64,000 nucleotides of DNA from Olsenella_L kribbiana (lineage in GTDB: Bacteria; Actinomycetota; Coriobacteriia; Coriobacteriales; Atopobiaceae). Position numbers and translations under genes: made by a program. Below the pieces are notes generated by a model. It was not told where the DNA came from. It made no database searches and saw only the letters and a program-made list of their open reading frames with translations. Shown piece after piece: positions 52,078-59,711 of this stretch. The stretch covers positions 53,773 to 117,772 of the forward strand of contig NZ_JAZGJP010000008.1 of assembly GCF_036408795.1 (NCBI RefSeq), read 5' to 3'. Within the stretch, counting starts at the first letter, position 1. Each line of letters starts with the position of its first letter.

Positions 52078-53400
52078 ATGAGCCTGCTTGCGAGGGTGCA
52101 GGAACGTGCCCGTCTCGAAGGCGCGCCTTCCCGCCATGGGCTGGATGAAGAAGCGAGAAAGCGGCTCAAGCGCGACCTCGTGACAAGGCTCGGGCTCCAG
52201 ACGGTTGCCTCGCTTGCAACGCAGGGGGATGTCGCCCAGGCACGGACCGAGCTCTCGGTGGCGCTCGAGGCGCTCTGCAATGGCGGCGGCTACGATGACC
52301 TGACGCCGGAAGAGCGCCATGTCCTGGCCAGCCAGGTCGTGGATGAGATCTGCGGGCTGGGACCTCTGCAGCCGCTTCTGGACGACGACCGCGTGACGGA
52401 AATCATGGTGAACGGAGCAGGAGCGCTCTTCTATGAGGAAGGAGGCAGGCTCCACAAGGCAGAGCGCGTCTTCGAGAACGATGAGCAGATCCTCATGGTC
52501 ATCGACCGCATCCTTGCCCCTCTGGGCCGCCGCCTCGATGAGAGAAGCCCGATCGTGAATGCGCGCCTTTCGAATGGCTACCGCGTCAATGCCGTCTCGT
52601 CTGCCCTGGCGCCTGATGGCACAGCCGTGACGATCAGGAAGTTCTCGGATGCGCTCGTCTCGCTCCAGGAGCTTGTGTCGCTTGGCTCCCTTCCTGCCTG
52701 GTATGCGCAGCTTCTTGCCTGGGCCGTGAAGGAGCGCTGCGATATCGCGGTGGCAGGAGGCACCGGCTCCGGCAAGACGACGCTCCTCAATGCCCTCTCG
52801 CATGAGATCGGCAAAGACGAGCGCATTGTCACGATCGAGGATTCCTGCGAGCTGCGCTTCGAGCCCGGACTCAACCTCGTGCGCCTCGAGGCGCGCGAGG
52901 CCTCGATCGAGGGATCGGGAGAGGTCACGATCCGCGACCTCGTGAAGAACGCGCTGCGCATGAGGCCTGACCGCATCATCGTGGGCGAGGTCAGAGGGTC
53001 GGAGTGCATCGATATGCTCCAGGCGATGAACACAGGACACGACGGATCGCTTACGACCCTGCATGCAGGAACGGCTGACGAGGCAATACTTCGCCTTGTC
53101 CTCATGGCCCGCTATGGCATGGACCTTCCGGCCCATCTCATCGAGGAGCAGGTGGCGACAGCGCTCGACCTTGTCGTGATGAGCGCCCGCTTCCCTGACG
53201 GTGGACGCTATATCACATCGCTCCATCAGGTGGACCGTGCCCCCGATGGCACGGTCGCCCTTGCAGAGTGCATATCGTTCGACCGTCAGGCACGGAGCTG
53301 GACTTTGGTCCAGCTGCCGTCCTTCGTCGAACGTGCGATGGCAGACGGGCTTCTTTCGGAGAGCGAGGTGCTCGCATGGATGTCTTCCTGCTCTGCCTGA
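52078..53400 (+). CDS. tadA: Tad pilus assembly/retraction ATPase TadA/CpaF
   Basis: 440 residues, the normal CpaF length. An N-terminal helical domain, then the GspE-like core: LLDDDRVTEIMVNG, Walker A GGTGSGKTTLL at about 228, Asp box VTIEDSCEL, Walker B region RPDRIIVGEVRGSE, and the His box TGHDGSLTTLHAG. It powers pilin polymerisation from the cytoplasmic face and probably docks on TadB and TadC. Its 3' end overlaps tadB by 25 bases. Confidence 0.95.
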   Translation: MSLLARVQERARLEGAPSRHGLDEEARKRLKRDLVTRLGLQTVASLATQGDVAQARTELSVALEALCNGGGYDDLTPEERHVLASQVVDEICGLGPLQPLLDDDRVTEIMVNGAGALFYEEGGRLHKAERVFENDEQILMVIDRILAPLGRRLDERSPIVNARLSNGYRVNAVSSALAPDGTAVTIRKFSDALVSLQELVSLGSLPAWYAQLLAWAVKERCDIAVAGGTGSGKTTLLNALSHEIGKDERIVTIEDSCELRFEPGLNLVRLEAREASIEGSGEVTIRDLVKNALRMRPDRIIVGEVRGSECIDMLQAMNTGHDGSLTTLHAGTADEAILRLVLMARYGMDLPAHLIEEQVATALDLVVMSARFPDGGRYITSLHQVDRAPDGTVALAECISFDRQARSWTLVQLPSFVERAMADGLLSESEVLAWMSSCSA

Positions 53401-54269
53401 GCACGGCAGCGCTTGCAGGGGCGGCTGCCTTCATGTCTGCAACGCCCCAGCTCGAGGCATCCGTCCGGCGGGGGCTTCTCCATGCGGCACAAGCTCTCGA
53501 AGGCACAGACGGTGCGCGAAGGCTCGAGGAGCATGCGCTGTGGCGCGATGCTGAAAGGTATCTGGCAGAGCGCTTCCAGCTTGCGGCGCCGGGCGGCTTC
53601 ATGCTGCTCATGGGGATGCTCTCTGTCCCTCTGGGCATGCTCCTTTCCCGCTCCCTTCTGGGAGGGCTCATCCTGCCTGCTGCGCTGGGGGCGTCTGCGG
53701 CTGGCCTTGCCCTGCGCTACAGAAGGGAGCGGCGCGATGCGACAGAGCAGGAGATTCCCGAGGTGTTCCGCACGCTTGCGCTTGGCCTCGAGGCTGGACA
53801 GACGCTCAGGCAGGCGATGGAGTATGTCGGTATCACGCATGCGGGGCCGGTCGGCAGAAGCTTTGCCGAGGCGACGCTCGAGATGCAGGCAGGCGCATCG
53901 GTTGCAGAGGCGCTCGGATCTGTCGAGCGCGAGGTCAGAGGACCGGGCATGGCGCTCATGGTGAGCGCGCTCGAGATTGCGCAGCGCACGGGAAGCCCGC
54001 TCAAGGAGCTCTTCGCGGCAAGCGCTTCCTATGTGGAGCAGCAGGGAGAGCTCAGGCGCGAGCTCTCAGCAAAGACAGCACAGGTACGCCTCTCGGTCCA
54101 GGTCGTCTGCACGCTTCCGGTGGCAATCGTCTCGCTCCTTGCCTTCATATCGCCTGACTTCAGAGTGGGGATGGCAACAGAGGCGGGCACGCTCTCGCTT
54201 CTTCTGGCGGGGGCGCTCGATGCTGTCGCTATCCTCATCATCAGGCGTCTTGCCGAAGGGGTGCTCTAG
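53376..54269 (+). CDS. tadB: Tad pilus inner-membrane platform protein TadB
   Basis: 297 residues from ATG 53376 inside the end of tadA. A GspF-like domain (about 125-250: EIPEVFRTLALGLEAGQTLRQAMEYV...LEIAQRTGSPLKELFAASASYVEQQGELRRELSAKTAQVR) lies between two helices at each end. It forms the membrane platform for the ATPase with TadC. tadC starts at the next base after the stop. Confidence 0.9.
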   Translation: MDVFLLCLSTAALAGAAAFMSATPQLEASVRRGLLHAAQALEGTDGARRLEEHALWRDAERYLAERFQLAAPGGFMLLMGMLSVPLGMLLSRSLLGGLILPAALGASAAGLALRYRRERRDATEQEIPEVFRTLALGLEAGQTLRQAMEYVGITHAGPVGRSFAEATLEMQAGASVAEALGSVEREVRGPGMALMVSALEIAQRTGSPLKELFAASASYVEQQGELRRELSAKTAQVRLSVQVVCTLPVAIVSLLAFISPDFRVGMATEAGTLSLLLAGALDAVAILIIRRLAEGVL

Positions 54270-54875
54270 ATGGATGGGTGGGCATATGCACTGACAGGAG
54301 CCGAGAGCGGCCTTGCGTTCCTCGCAGCCTTCATCTTCCTGGGGAAAAAGACGGCAGCGCACCGGCACCTCAGCTTCGACGTGCCGAAGCTGCCAGCAGG
54401 CTCGAGACATCAGCGCCGGGGATGGCAGAGACGCTGTCTTGAAGAGCTTCCAGGGCTTCTCGATATCCTCTCGCTCGGCCTCTCGGCAGGGCTTTCGTTC
54501 GATGCGTCGGTCGAGCTCTTCTGTGAGCGCCAGGACAGCGAGCTTTCCCACGCGCTCAGATCTGCCCTCTTCTCCTGGAGGAGCGGCCTCGAGAAGCGTT
54601 CGACGGCACTGGAGAGCTTGGCGGAGGAAATGGGAAGCCCTGCCTTCGGGCGCTTCGCATCGGCTGTGGAAGAGGCGCTTGCGTTCGGGTCTCCCTTGGC
54701 TTCGGTCCTTGAAGCGCAGGGAAAGCTCCTGAGGGATGAAGAGCGCCTTGCGGCCGAGGAGAGGATCGAGAAGGTCCCGATCAAGATGCTCATCCCTCTG
54801 GGCACGCTCGTCGTGCCTGCAATGCTTCTGGCAATACTCGGCCCCCTCCTGGGGTCGCAGGCACAGCTCATATGA
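54270..54875 (+). CDS. tadC: Tad pilus inner-membrane platform protein TadC
   Basis: 201 residues, shorter than typical TadC (about 300): the N-terminal helix pair is reduced to one segment (GLAFLAAFIFLG) before the GspF domain (ELPGLLDILSLGLSAGLSFDASVELFCE...EERIEKVPIKMLIPLGTLVVPAMLLAILGPLL). The final helix is present. It probably pairs with TadB. GspF-domain proteins of this short form are often seen in Gram-positive Tad loci. Confidence 0.85.
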   Translation: MDGWAYALTGAESGLAFLAAFIFLGKKTAAHRHLSFDVPKLPAGSRHQRRGWQRRCLEELPGLLDILSLGLSAGLSFDASVELFCERQDSELSHALRSALFSWRSGLEKRSTALESLAEEMGSPAFGRFASAVEEALAFGSPLASVLEAQGKLLRDEERLAAEERIEKVPIKMLIPLGTLVVPAMLLAILGPLLGSQAQLI

Positions 54876-54888
54876 GAAAGGTGGATCC

Positions 54889-55077
54889 ATGAAAGCATAT
54901 AGAGCGCTTGCTGAGGCGGCACATACGCTCCGCCGCGAGGAGACGGGGCAGGGAACGACAGAGTACGCAATCCTTGTCGGCGTCATTGTCGTGATCGCGA
55001 TTGTCGCAATCCTCGCATTCCGCGACAAGCTGAGCTCGCTCTGGGATGCCATCGCCCAGGGCATCAACTCGCTATGA
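54889..55077 (+). CDS. flp: Flp-type major pilin
   Basis: 62 residues from ATG 54889 (AAAGGTGG upstream). A charged leader (MKAYRALAEAAHTLRREETG) precedes the prepilin peptidase site G|QGTTEYAILVG, with Glu at +5 and Tyr at +6 as in Flp pilins, then a hydrophobic helix and a short C-terminus. Mature pilin would be about 42 residues. Expected to be the main fibre subunit. Overlaps the next gene by 4 bases. Confidence 0.93.
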   Translation: MKAYRALAEAAHTLRREETGQGTTEYAILVGVIVVIAIVAILAFRDKLSSLWDAIAQGINSL

Positions 55078-55523
55078 GCGGCATGAAAAGCAGAAGGAAG
55101 CTCCTTCTGGCAGTGGCCATCCTGGCAGCGGTGCTTGTTCTCGGCCTTCTCCTCAAAGGGATGGATGCAGAGAGGTCGGAAGCTTCCGGAAGCGCCGAGG
55201 AGGATCTCTCGTCCGAGACGGCGCAGCTGCTTGCGAATGCAGGAGGGACGTTTTCCGAGGACATCTCAGCTGATGAGGTGGAGAGCTACACCGTGGACAA
55301 GCCGCTCAAGACCGCTTCCTCCCAGCTCATGGAGTCCTATGAAGACAGAGGAGACTGCGTGCTGCTCGAAGCGCAGTATCTCGACCTTCTCGGCAAGGTC
55401 TGGGGCTTCAGCGTCGAAGGGCAGGGATGGGCAGATGTCTGCATCCTGAAGGAGACCGGATCGGGCAAGACGCAGGTCGAGGTCGTCCATCTCGAAGCGG
55501 TGGAAGGGTCGGATGGCTCATGA
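55074..55523 (+). CDS. Membrane-anchored protein of unknown function in the Tad operon
   Basis: 149 residues. N-terminal basic residues and one helix (KLLLAVAILAAVLVLGLLL) place a 120-residue acidic domain outside the membrane (YTVDKPLKTASSQLMESYEDRGDCVLLEAQYLDLLGKVWGFSVEGQGWADVCILKE). The domain has two Cys (CVLLEAQ, DVCILKE) that could form a disulfide. It lies between the two pilin genes with ATGA overlaps at both ends, so a pilus-specific role is likely. No family recognised. Confidence 0.75.
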   Translation: MSGMKSRRKLLLAVAILAAVLVLGLLLKGMDAERSEASGSAEEDLSSETAQLLANAGGTFSEDISADEVESYTVDKPLKTASSQLMESYEDRGDCVLLEAQYLDLLGKVWGFSVEGQGWADVCILKETGSGKTQVEVVHLEAVEGSDGS

Positions 55524-55723
55524 GGCTCTGGCAGGAGGAGACAGGACAGGCGACGCTCGAATATGCGCTCCTGCTTGGAGCGGCGCTGGTCGCGGTCGTG
55601 GCGCTCGGTGCGCTCTGGAAGGCGGGGGCCGAAGGGCGCCTTCTCGACTGCGCCCTTGCAGCCTGCTCGCATCTTCTGGCAGATATCAGGCAGGGCGCAA
55701 TCGATGACCTGCTTCTCTTCTGA
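55520..55723 (+). CDS. Second Flp-like (minor) pilin
   Basis: 67 residues from ATG 55520. Very short leader (MRLWQEETG), then cleavage site G|QATLEYALLLGAALVAVVALGALW with Glu +5 and Tyr +6, and a longer C-terminal tail with two Cys (CALAACSHLLADI). The tail differs from the main pilin, so it may be a minor or tip subunit. Overlaps both neighbours. Confidence 0.8.
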   Translation: MRLWQEETGQATLEYALLLGAALVAVVALGALWKAGAEGRLLDCALAACSHLLADIRQGAIDDLLLF

Positions 55724-56180
55724 GCTTGCCGAGGAGCGGGGCCAGGCAAGCGTCGAGGCAGCAGCGCTTCTTCCCGCTGTCTCGCTTCTGGTACTGCTCC
55801 TGCTCCAGCCACTCTGCTGTGCCTATTCGGAGATGGTCATGAGGGAGGCAGCGGCAGAGACGGCACGCGCTGCTGCCGGTACGGCAGACGAAGAGCGTCT
55901 CGACGAGTTCTGCCGCCGCAGGCTTGCGGCCATCCCAGGAATTGCAATCTTCTCTGATGGCGACTGGGATATCGAGATTGCAGGGGCAGAGGAGCAGGCT
56001 GTGACGGTCTCGATTGCGGGGCACGCAAAGCCGCTGCCGCTTCTCAGCACAATCGCTGCCTCCGCGCTTGGATCTGACGGAGATGGAATCGTCCTCAAGG
56101 TGCAGGTCGAAGAAGAGCTGCGCCCTGCATGGCTTGAAGGCACATACGATGACTGGATCGAGGTGTGGGATGCTGGATGA
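55704..56180 (+). CDS. TadE-like pseudopilin
   Basis: 158 residues from ATG 55704, 20 bases inside the preceding gene. Leader MTCFSSELAEERG, then G|QASVEAAALLPAVSLLVLLLLQ, which matches the TadE/TadF processing site and hydrophobic helix. The C-terminal domain holds an AAETARAAAGTADEERLDEFCRR helix and beta strands. TadE-type pseudopilins are processed like pilins and help assembly. Overlaps the next gene by 11 bases. Confidence 0.8.
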   Translation: MTCFSSELAEERGQASVEAAALLPAVSLLVLLLLQPLCCAYSEMVMREAAAETARAAAGTADEERLDEFCRRRLAAIPGIAIFSDGDWDIEIAGAEEQAVTVSIAGHAKPLPLLSTIAASALGSDGDGIVLKVQVEEELRPAWLEGTYDDWIEVWDAG

Positions 56181-58200
56181 CGGAGCACAGGACAGGCTGC
56201 CCCTTTCCCTGTCTCTCTTCATCGACGAAGAGAGCGGCTATACCTCGGTCGCTGTCGCGGTCTCCCTGCTCGTGAGCTTCTCGCTTGTCTTCAGCCTTGC
56301 TGCTGCAGGCTGGGCTCTCTCCCGGAGTGCCGACATCCAGGCCGTGGCCGATGCGGCTGCCCTGAGCGCAAGCCAGGCGACTGGTGCCTACAGTGCCTGC
56401 GTCCAGGTGCTCGATGCGGCAGCGCAGACGCTTGGCACGGCCGGCATGCTCATGGTCGCAGCTGGCATGGTCGCATCTGCCGTGCCTGGAGGGCAGGTGG
56501 CAGGAGCTGCTTCGGCAGATGCCGGCATGAAGCTCCTGGAGACGCGTGGACACCTCGTCGAGACGGCCTCCGCGGGCCTTTCGCGTCTCGAGGAGATTCT
56601 CCCTCTTCTCATCATCAGGCGAGGGATGGCAACGATTGCGGCTGAGAGCACAGAGCGCATCTCCTATGAAGGCATCGTCGTGCCCTATCCCGTCTTGGGC
56701 AGGTCGGATTTCTCGGGCATGGACCAGAAGGTCGACGGAGAGGGGCTCGACGAGGCAACAGATGCGCTTGCCGATGCTTCGAAGAAGTCAGAGGAGGCCC
56801 AGAAGGAAGCCGAGTCTTCGAAGGAGGAGGCGTGGCGGGCTGACTGCGCAGAGGAGCCCTATTGCCTGAAGGAGCGGGCAGCGAAGCTGGCAGACCTTCC
56901 CGATGCGCTCAATCCGAGCTATCCCTCGCCAGCTTCCTGGACGTTCGGAGCGCCGCTTGCAAGGGCGCGGTCCTACTATGCGGCGCGCCTTGCCGAGGAA
57001 GTGCCCCAAGATGCAGGCGTCGAGGAAGAGGCGCGCTCCGCCATAAGGAGCGCGTACTACCGCTTTGCAGAAGAGCAGATGAATGCGGGGCATTACGAGG
57101 AAAGGCCTGATGGGACGGTCGATATGGATCTGCCAGCACTTCCGCATACGGCAGGCGAGACGCGCGAGAGTGCTCTTTTCACGGAGCGTATCTGGCCGAC
57201 GTCCGATGGGGCAGACGGGATGACAATCCATGCCTTTGCAGGATGCCCTGCAGCCAAAGACGGATCCGGCACAGCATCCTTGGCAGATCTCGAAGCGGGC
57301 AGGGTCAGGCGCTGCGAGGTCTGCGGACTCGATACGAAAGCGGTGGGCCTTGTGGCGTCGGCGACGACGAATACGAAGAGCGGCTTCGAGCACTGGTGGC
57401 GCATCATCGAGGAAGCCTCGAAGCGCTACCAGAAAGCGCGTGCTGCAATGGAGGATGCAGATGCCGAGACGCATGAAGCGGCAGGCAAGGCGCAGGGACG
57501 CTTCGATGAGGCGCTCGAAGTGCTGAAGAGCGCAGACGTCACATTCTGTCCGCCTGGTGCCTGGGGCACGATTGCGCTTGTATCGAGACCTGCAGAGACA
57601 GCTCTGCCAGAGATGCTTTCAGGCAGCTTCCTTGCGCCGAGAACGCTCTCTCCTGGTGCTGCAATCTCTGCTGCCGTTCTGGCACCTGTCGAGACCGAGG
57701 ACGAAAGCGTCCTTCTGGATTCGGCGCATGCCTGGGAGCAGGAGCTTGGAGAGCCGGATTCTGCTGTCGCAGGCATCGTCTCGGTCTGGAACAGCATTCT
57801 TTCCGGCTATGGAAAAGGCTGGAAGAGCGTGGAGAGCGTCTCCGATGAGATCTTTGACGGTATTGGCGGCATCTTCGGCGGGAGCGCTGCGGCCTGGCTG
57901 CGCGACAGGCTCCGTGCGAGTGCGAGCGCAGCCGGCCTCGAGCCGGCAGACCTGAGGCCGCGCCGCCCTGTGCTCACGACTACGAAGCATGTGCTTGTGC
58001 AGGCGGGGCTCGAGACGGAAGGGGAAAGGGAGCGGCTGCTCAGCCTTCTGGATGAGGATGCGTCTGCGCCGGAGCGGCTTGCCTCGGCACTCGGCATCGC
58101 TTCCGACCTGACAGGCGAGGATAGCCTCGAGGTGGCAGAGCTCCTCGTACCGGGAGGCACCGCGGTGCCTCTCAAGGTCGGTCTGGGGAGCGCGGCATGA
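56170..58200 (+). CDS. Large TadG-like pilus-associated protein
   Basis: 676 residues from ATG 56170 (GAGGTGTGGG upstream). An N-terminal TadG-like membrane helix (SVAVAVSLLVSFSLVFSLAAAGWAL) is followed by DIQAVADAAALSASQATGAY, the 'secreted Flp_N' block that follows the helix in TadG proteins. Most of the rest is predicted helical and coiled (SKKSEEAQKEAESSKEEAWR). A His-Cys...Cys-x2-Cys cluster (TIHAFAGC...RRCEVC, about residues 350-386) could bind a metal. No VWA domain was recognised. Probably extracellular and wall-facing, between two TadE-like proteins. Confidence 0.75.
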   Translation: MLDDGAQDRLPLSLSLFIDEESGYTSVAVAVSLLVSFSLVFSLAAAGWALSRSADIQAVADAAALSASQATGAYSACVQVLDAAAQTLGTAGMLMVAAGMVASAVPGGQVAGAASADAGMKLLETRGHLVETASAGLSRLEEILPLLIIRRGMATIAAESTERISYEGIVVPYPVLGRSDFSGMDQKVDGEGLDEATDALADASKKSEEAQKEAESSKEEAWRADCAEEPYCLKERAAKLADLPDALNPSYPSPASWTFGAPLARARSYYAARLAEEVPQDAGVEEEARSAIRSAYYRFAEEQMNAGHYEERPDGTVDMDLPALPHTAGETRESALFTERIWPTSDGADGMTIHAFAGCPAAKDGSGTASLADLEAGRVRRCEVCGLDTKAVGLVASATTNTKSGFEHWWRIIEEASKRYQKARAAMEDADAETHEAAGKAQGRFDEALEVLKSADVTFCPPGAWGTIALVSRPAETALPEMLSGSFLAPRTLSPGAAISAAVLAPVETEDESVLLDSAHAWEQELGEPDSAVAGIVSVWNSILSGYGKGWKSVESVSDEIFDGIGGIFGGSAAAWLRDRLRASASAAGLEPADLRPRRPVLTTTKHVLVQAGLETEGERERLLSLLDEDASAPERLASALGIASDLTGEDSLEVAELLVPGGTAVPLKVGLGSAA

Positions 58201-58658
58201 TGTACGCGCTCAGAGAGGAGCGGGGACAGATGGCGGTGGAGCTGGCTGCGCTCATGCCGGTCATTCTCGTCTCTCTTGTCATCCTCTGGAACCTTGCACG
58301 CTATGTCTCTGCCTGCGTGCTCTTCGACCGGGTCGCTCCGGATGCAGTGCTTGCCGAAGCAGCTGCAGCTGGAGCAGAAGATGGGAGCGTGGAGGCAGTT
58401 TCAGCAGCGGAGACATCCATACGCAAGGCGTTTGAAGATGCAGACGATATCGAGATTTCGGTCGAGGCAGAAGCTGCCGAAAGTGCGCCTCTGGCCCTTC
58501 TGGGCGAGCCGCACCTCATGCACTTTCGCTGCACGCTTTCCTATCATCCCTGGCCTCGGCACTTCGTCGTGGCAGGAATCGACTCCGAGGCTCACTTCGA
58601 GCTCGTGCATGTGCGCGAAGTCGTGGCAGATGCCGGGCAGGCAGGAAGGACGGTCTAG
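58197..58658 (+). CDS. Second TadE-like pseudopilin
   Basis: 153 residues, ATGA overlap with the TadG-like gene. Leader MMYALREERG, processing site G|QMAVELAALMPVILVSLVILWNL, then a helix and a soluble domain (HLMHFRCTLSYHPWPRHFVVAGI). Likely a TadF/TadE-type minor subunit. Confidence 0.78.
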   Translation: MMYALREERGQMAVELAALMPVILVSLVILWNLARYVSACVLFDRVAPDAVLAEAAAAGAEDGSVEAVSAAETSIRKAFEDADDIEISVEAEAAESAPLALLGEPHLMHFRCTLSYHPWPRHFVVAGIDSEAHFELVHVREVVADAGQAGRTV

Positions 58659-59006
58659 ATGAGAAGGGATGCTCTGGTCCACGTGGAGCCCTATGGGGAT
58701 TTCCGGCTGCTCGTGTCGGCGCGGTCACGCCTCAAGGGACTTCTGGGGAGCAGGTGCACGGCAGTGCCTGTGGTTCTTCTGCCGTGCGCTGCAATCCATA
58801 GCTTTGGCATGCGCTACCCGATCGATGTGGCTGCGGCGGATGCCGAAGGACGCATCCTCGGCGTATGCCTCGGCCTTCCTCCGGGGAGGCAGTGGCGGGT
58901 GCCGGGAAGCTTTGCCATCTTCGAGCGGCCGGCATCTCGAGATCTCTGGTTTTCGGCAGGCGAGCGGACGGAGCTCGTGCTCTGTGCGCGCAAGGACAAG
59001 GAGTGA
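58659..59006 (+). CDS. DUF192-family protein at the end of the Tad operon
   Basis: 115 residues; begins at the base after the TadE-like stop. DUF192 core: SRLKGLLGSR, LLPCAAIHSFGMRYPIDVAAADAEGRILGVCLGLPPGRQWRVPGSFAIFERPA. No signal peptide here, although many DUF192 proteins are exported. DUF192 genes are often found next to Tad loci, but the role is unknown. The stop is six bases before the FHA gene. Confidence 0.82.
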   Translation: MRRDALVHVEPYGDFRLLVSARSRLKGLLGSRCTAVPVVLLPCAAIHSFGMRYPIDVAAADAEGRILGVCLGLPPGRQWRVPGSFAIFERPASRDLWFSAGERTELVLCARKDKE

Positions 59007-59011
59007 GCGTT

Positions 59012-59629
59012 ATGGAAGTTGCCCTGCAGGATGCAAGCTTCACGAAGGTATGTCCCCGCTGCGGTGCGCGGCTCTTCCGGGACATGCATATCTGCTATGG
59101 ATGCCTCTATGATTTCGACCATCCGCAGCCGATAGAGCGCCCTCCCCATGAGCTTGTGCAGGAAGCGGAGCCGGCAGCGCCTGAAGAGAGCGAAAAGACC
59201 GCAAAGGAACGTGTCATCGAAGCGGCAGCTCCTGCTGCCGAAGCGGTTCCGGACGATGCAGGAGATGCAGACGATACGCTCGATCTCTCGCAGCACAGTG
59301 CAAAGAAAGAGAAGGCAGCAAGCCCTGCCTTCACCTACCTCGTACGGGCGCATGTCGGCGAGCTTGAAGCGACGGTGCCCATAGGGGAGAGGGGCGTCAC
59401 GATCGGGCGTGCCCAGGAGAACGACATCGTCCTCCATATCCGCTCGGTCTCCCGCCACCACCTGCGCCTTTCGCTTGGGACGGGCGGCGTGCTCGCGCAG
59501 GACCTCGGCGCCACGAATCCGGCAATCTATGAAGGAAAGCCGATCGAGGGAAGCGTGCTTCTCAGCACGGGAGATATCTTCTATATCTCAGGCGTGCCGT
59601 TCGAGATAGGGGTGGATGACGGGGCATGA
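59012..59629 (+). CDS. Zinc-ribbon and FHA-domain protein
   Basis: 205 residues from ATG 59012 (AAGGAG upstream). N-terminal zinc ribbon CPRCGARLFRDMHICYGCLYDF (two CxxC pairs, residues 13-34), an acidic Ala/Glu linker (about 40-100), then a C-terminal FHA domain (about 110-200: RGVTIGRAQENDIVLHIRSVSRHHLRL...DLGATNPAIYEGKPI). The GR, SRHH and N residues that bind phosphothreonine are in place. It may link the pilus machine to Ser/Thr kinase signalling. Last gene of the Tad operon. Confidence 0.85.
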   Translation: MEVALQDASFTKVCPRCGARLFRDMHICYGCLYDFDHPQPIERPPHELVQEAEPAAPEESEKTAKERVIEAAAPAAEAVPDDAGDADDTLDLSQHSAKKEKAASPAFTYLVRAHVGELEATVPIGERGVTIGRAQENDIVLHIRSVSRHHLRLSLGTGGVLAQDLGATNPAIYEGKPIEGSVLLSTGDIFYISGVPFEIGVDDGA

Positions 59630-59635
59630 GGCACC

Positions 59636-59669
59636 ATCTGCCGCGACGGTCGGGCCCTGGCAGATTTGC
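59636..59669 (+). terminator. Weak terminator after the Tad operon
   Basis: ATCTGCC/GGCAGAT with a 16-nt loop, followed by TTGCT. A GCTAAGCTTG element right after it resembles the one before the pheS T-box and may be part of the promoter of the next gene. Confidence 0.4.
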
Positions 59670-59711
59670 TAAGCTTGTCTATAGGCAGGCTTAACCAGAT
59701 TGGAGACCTCC

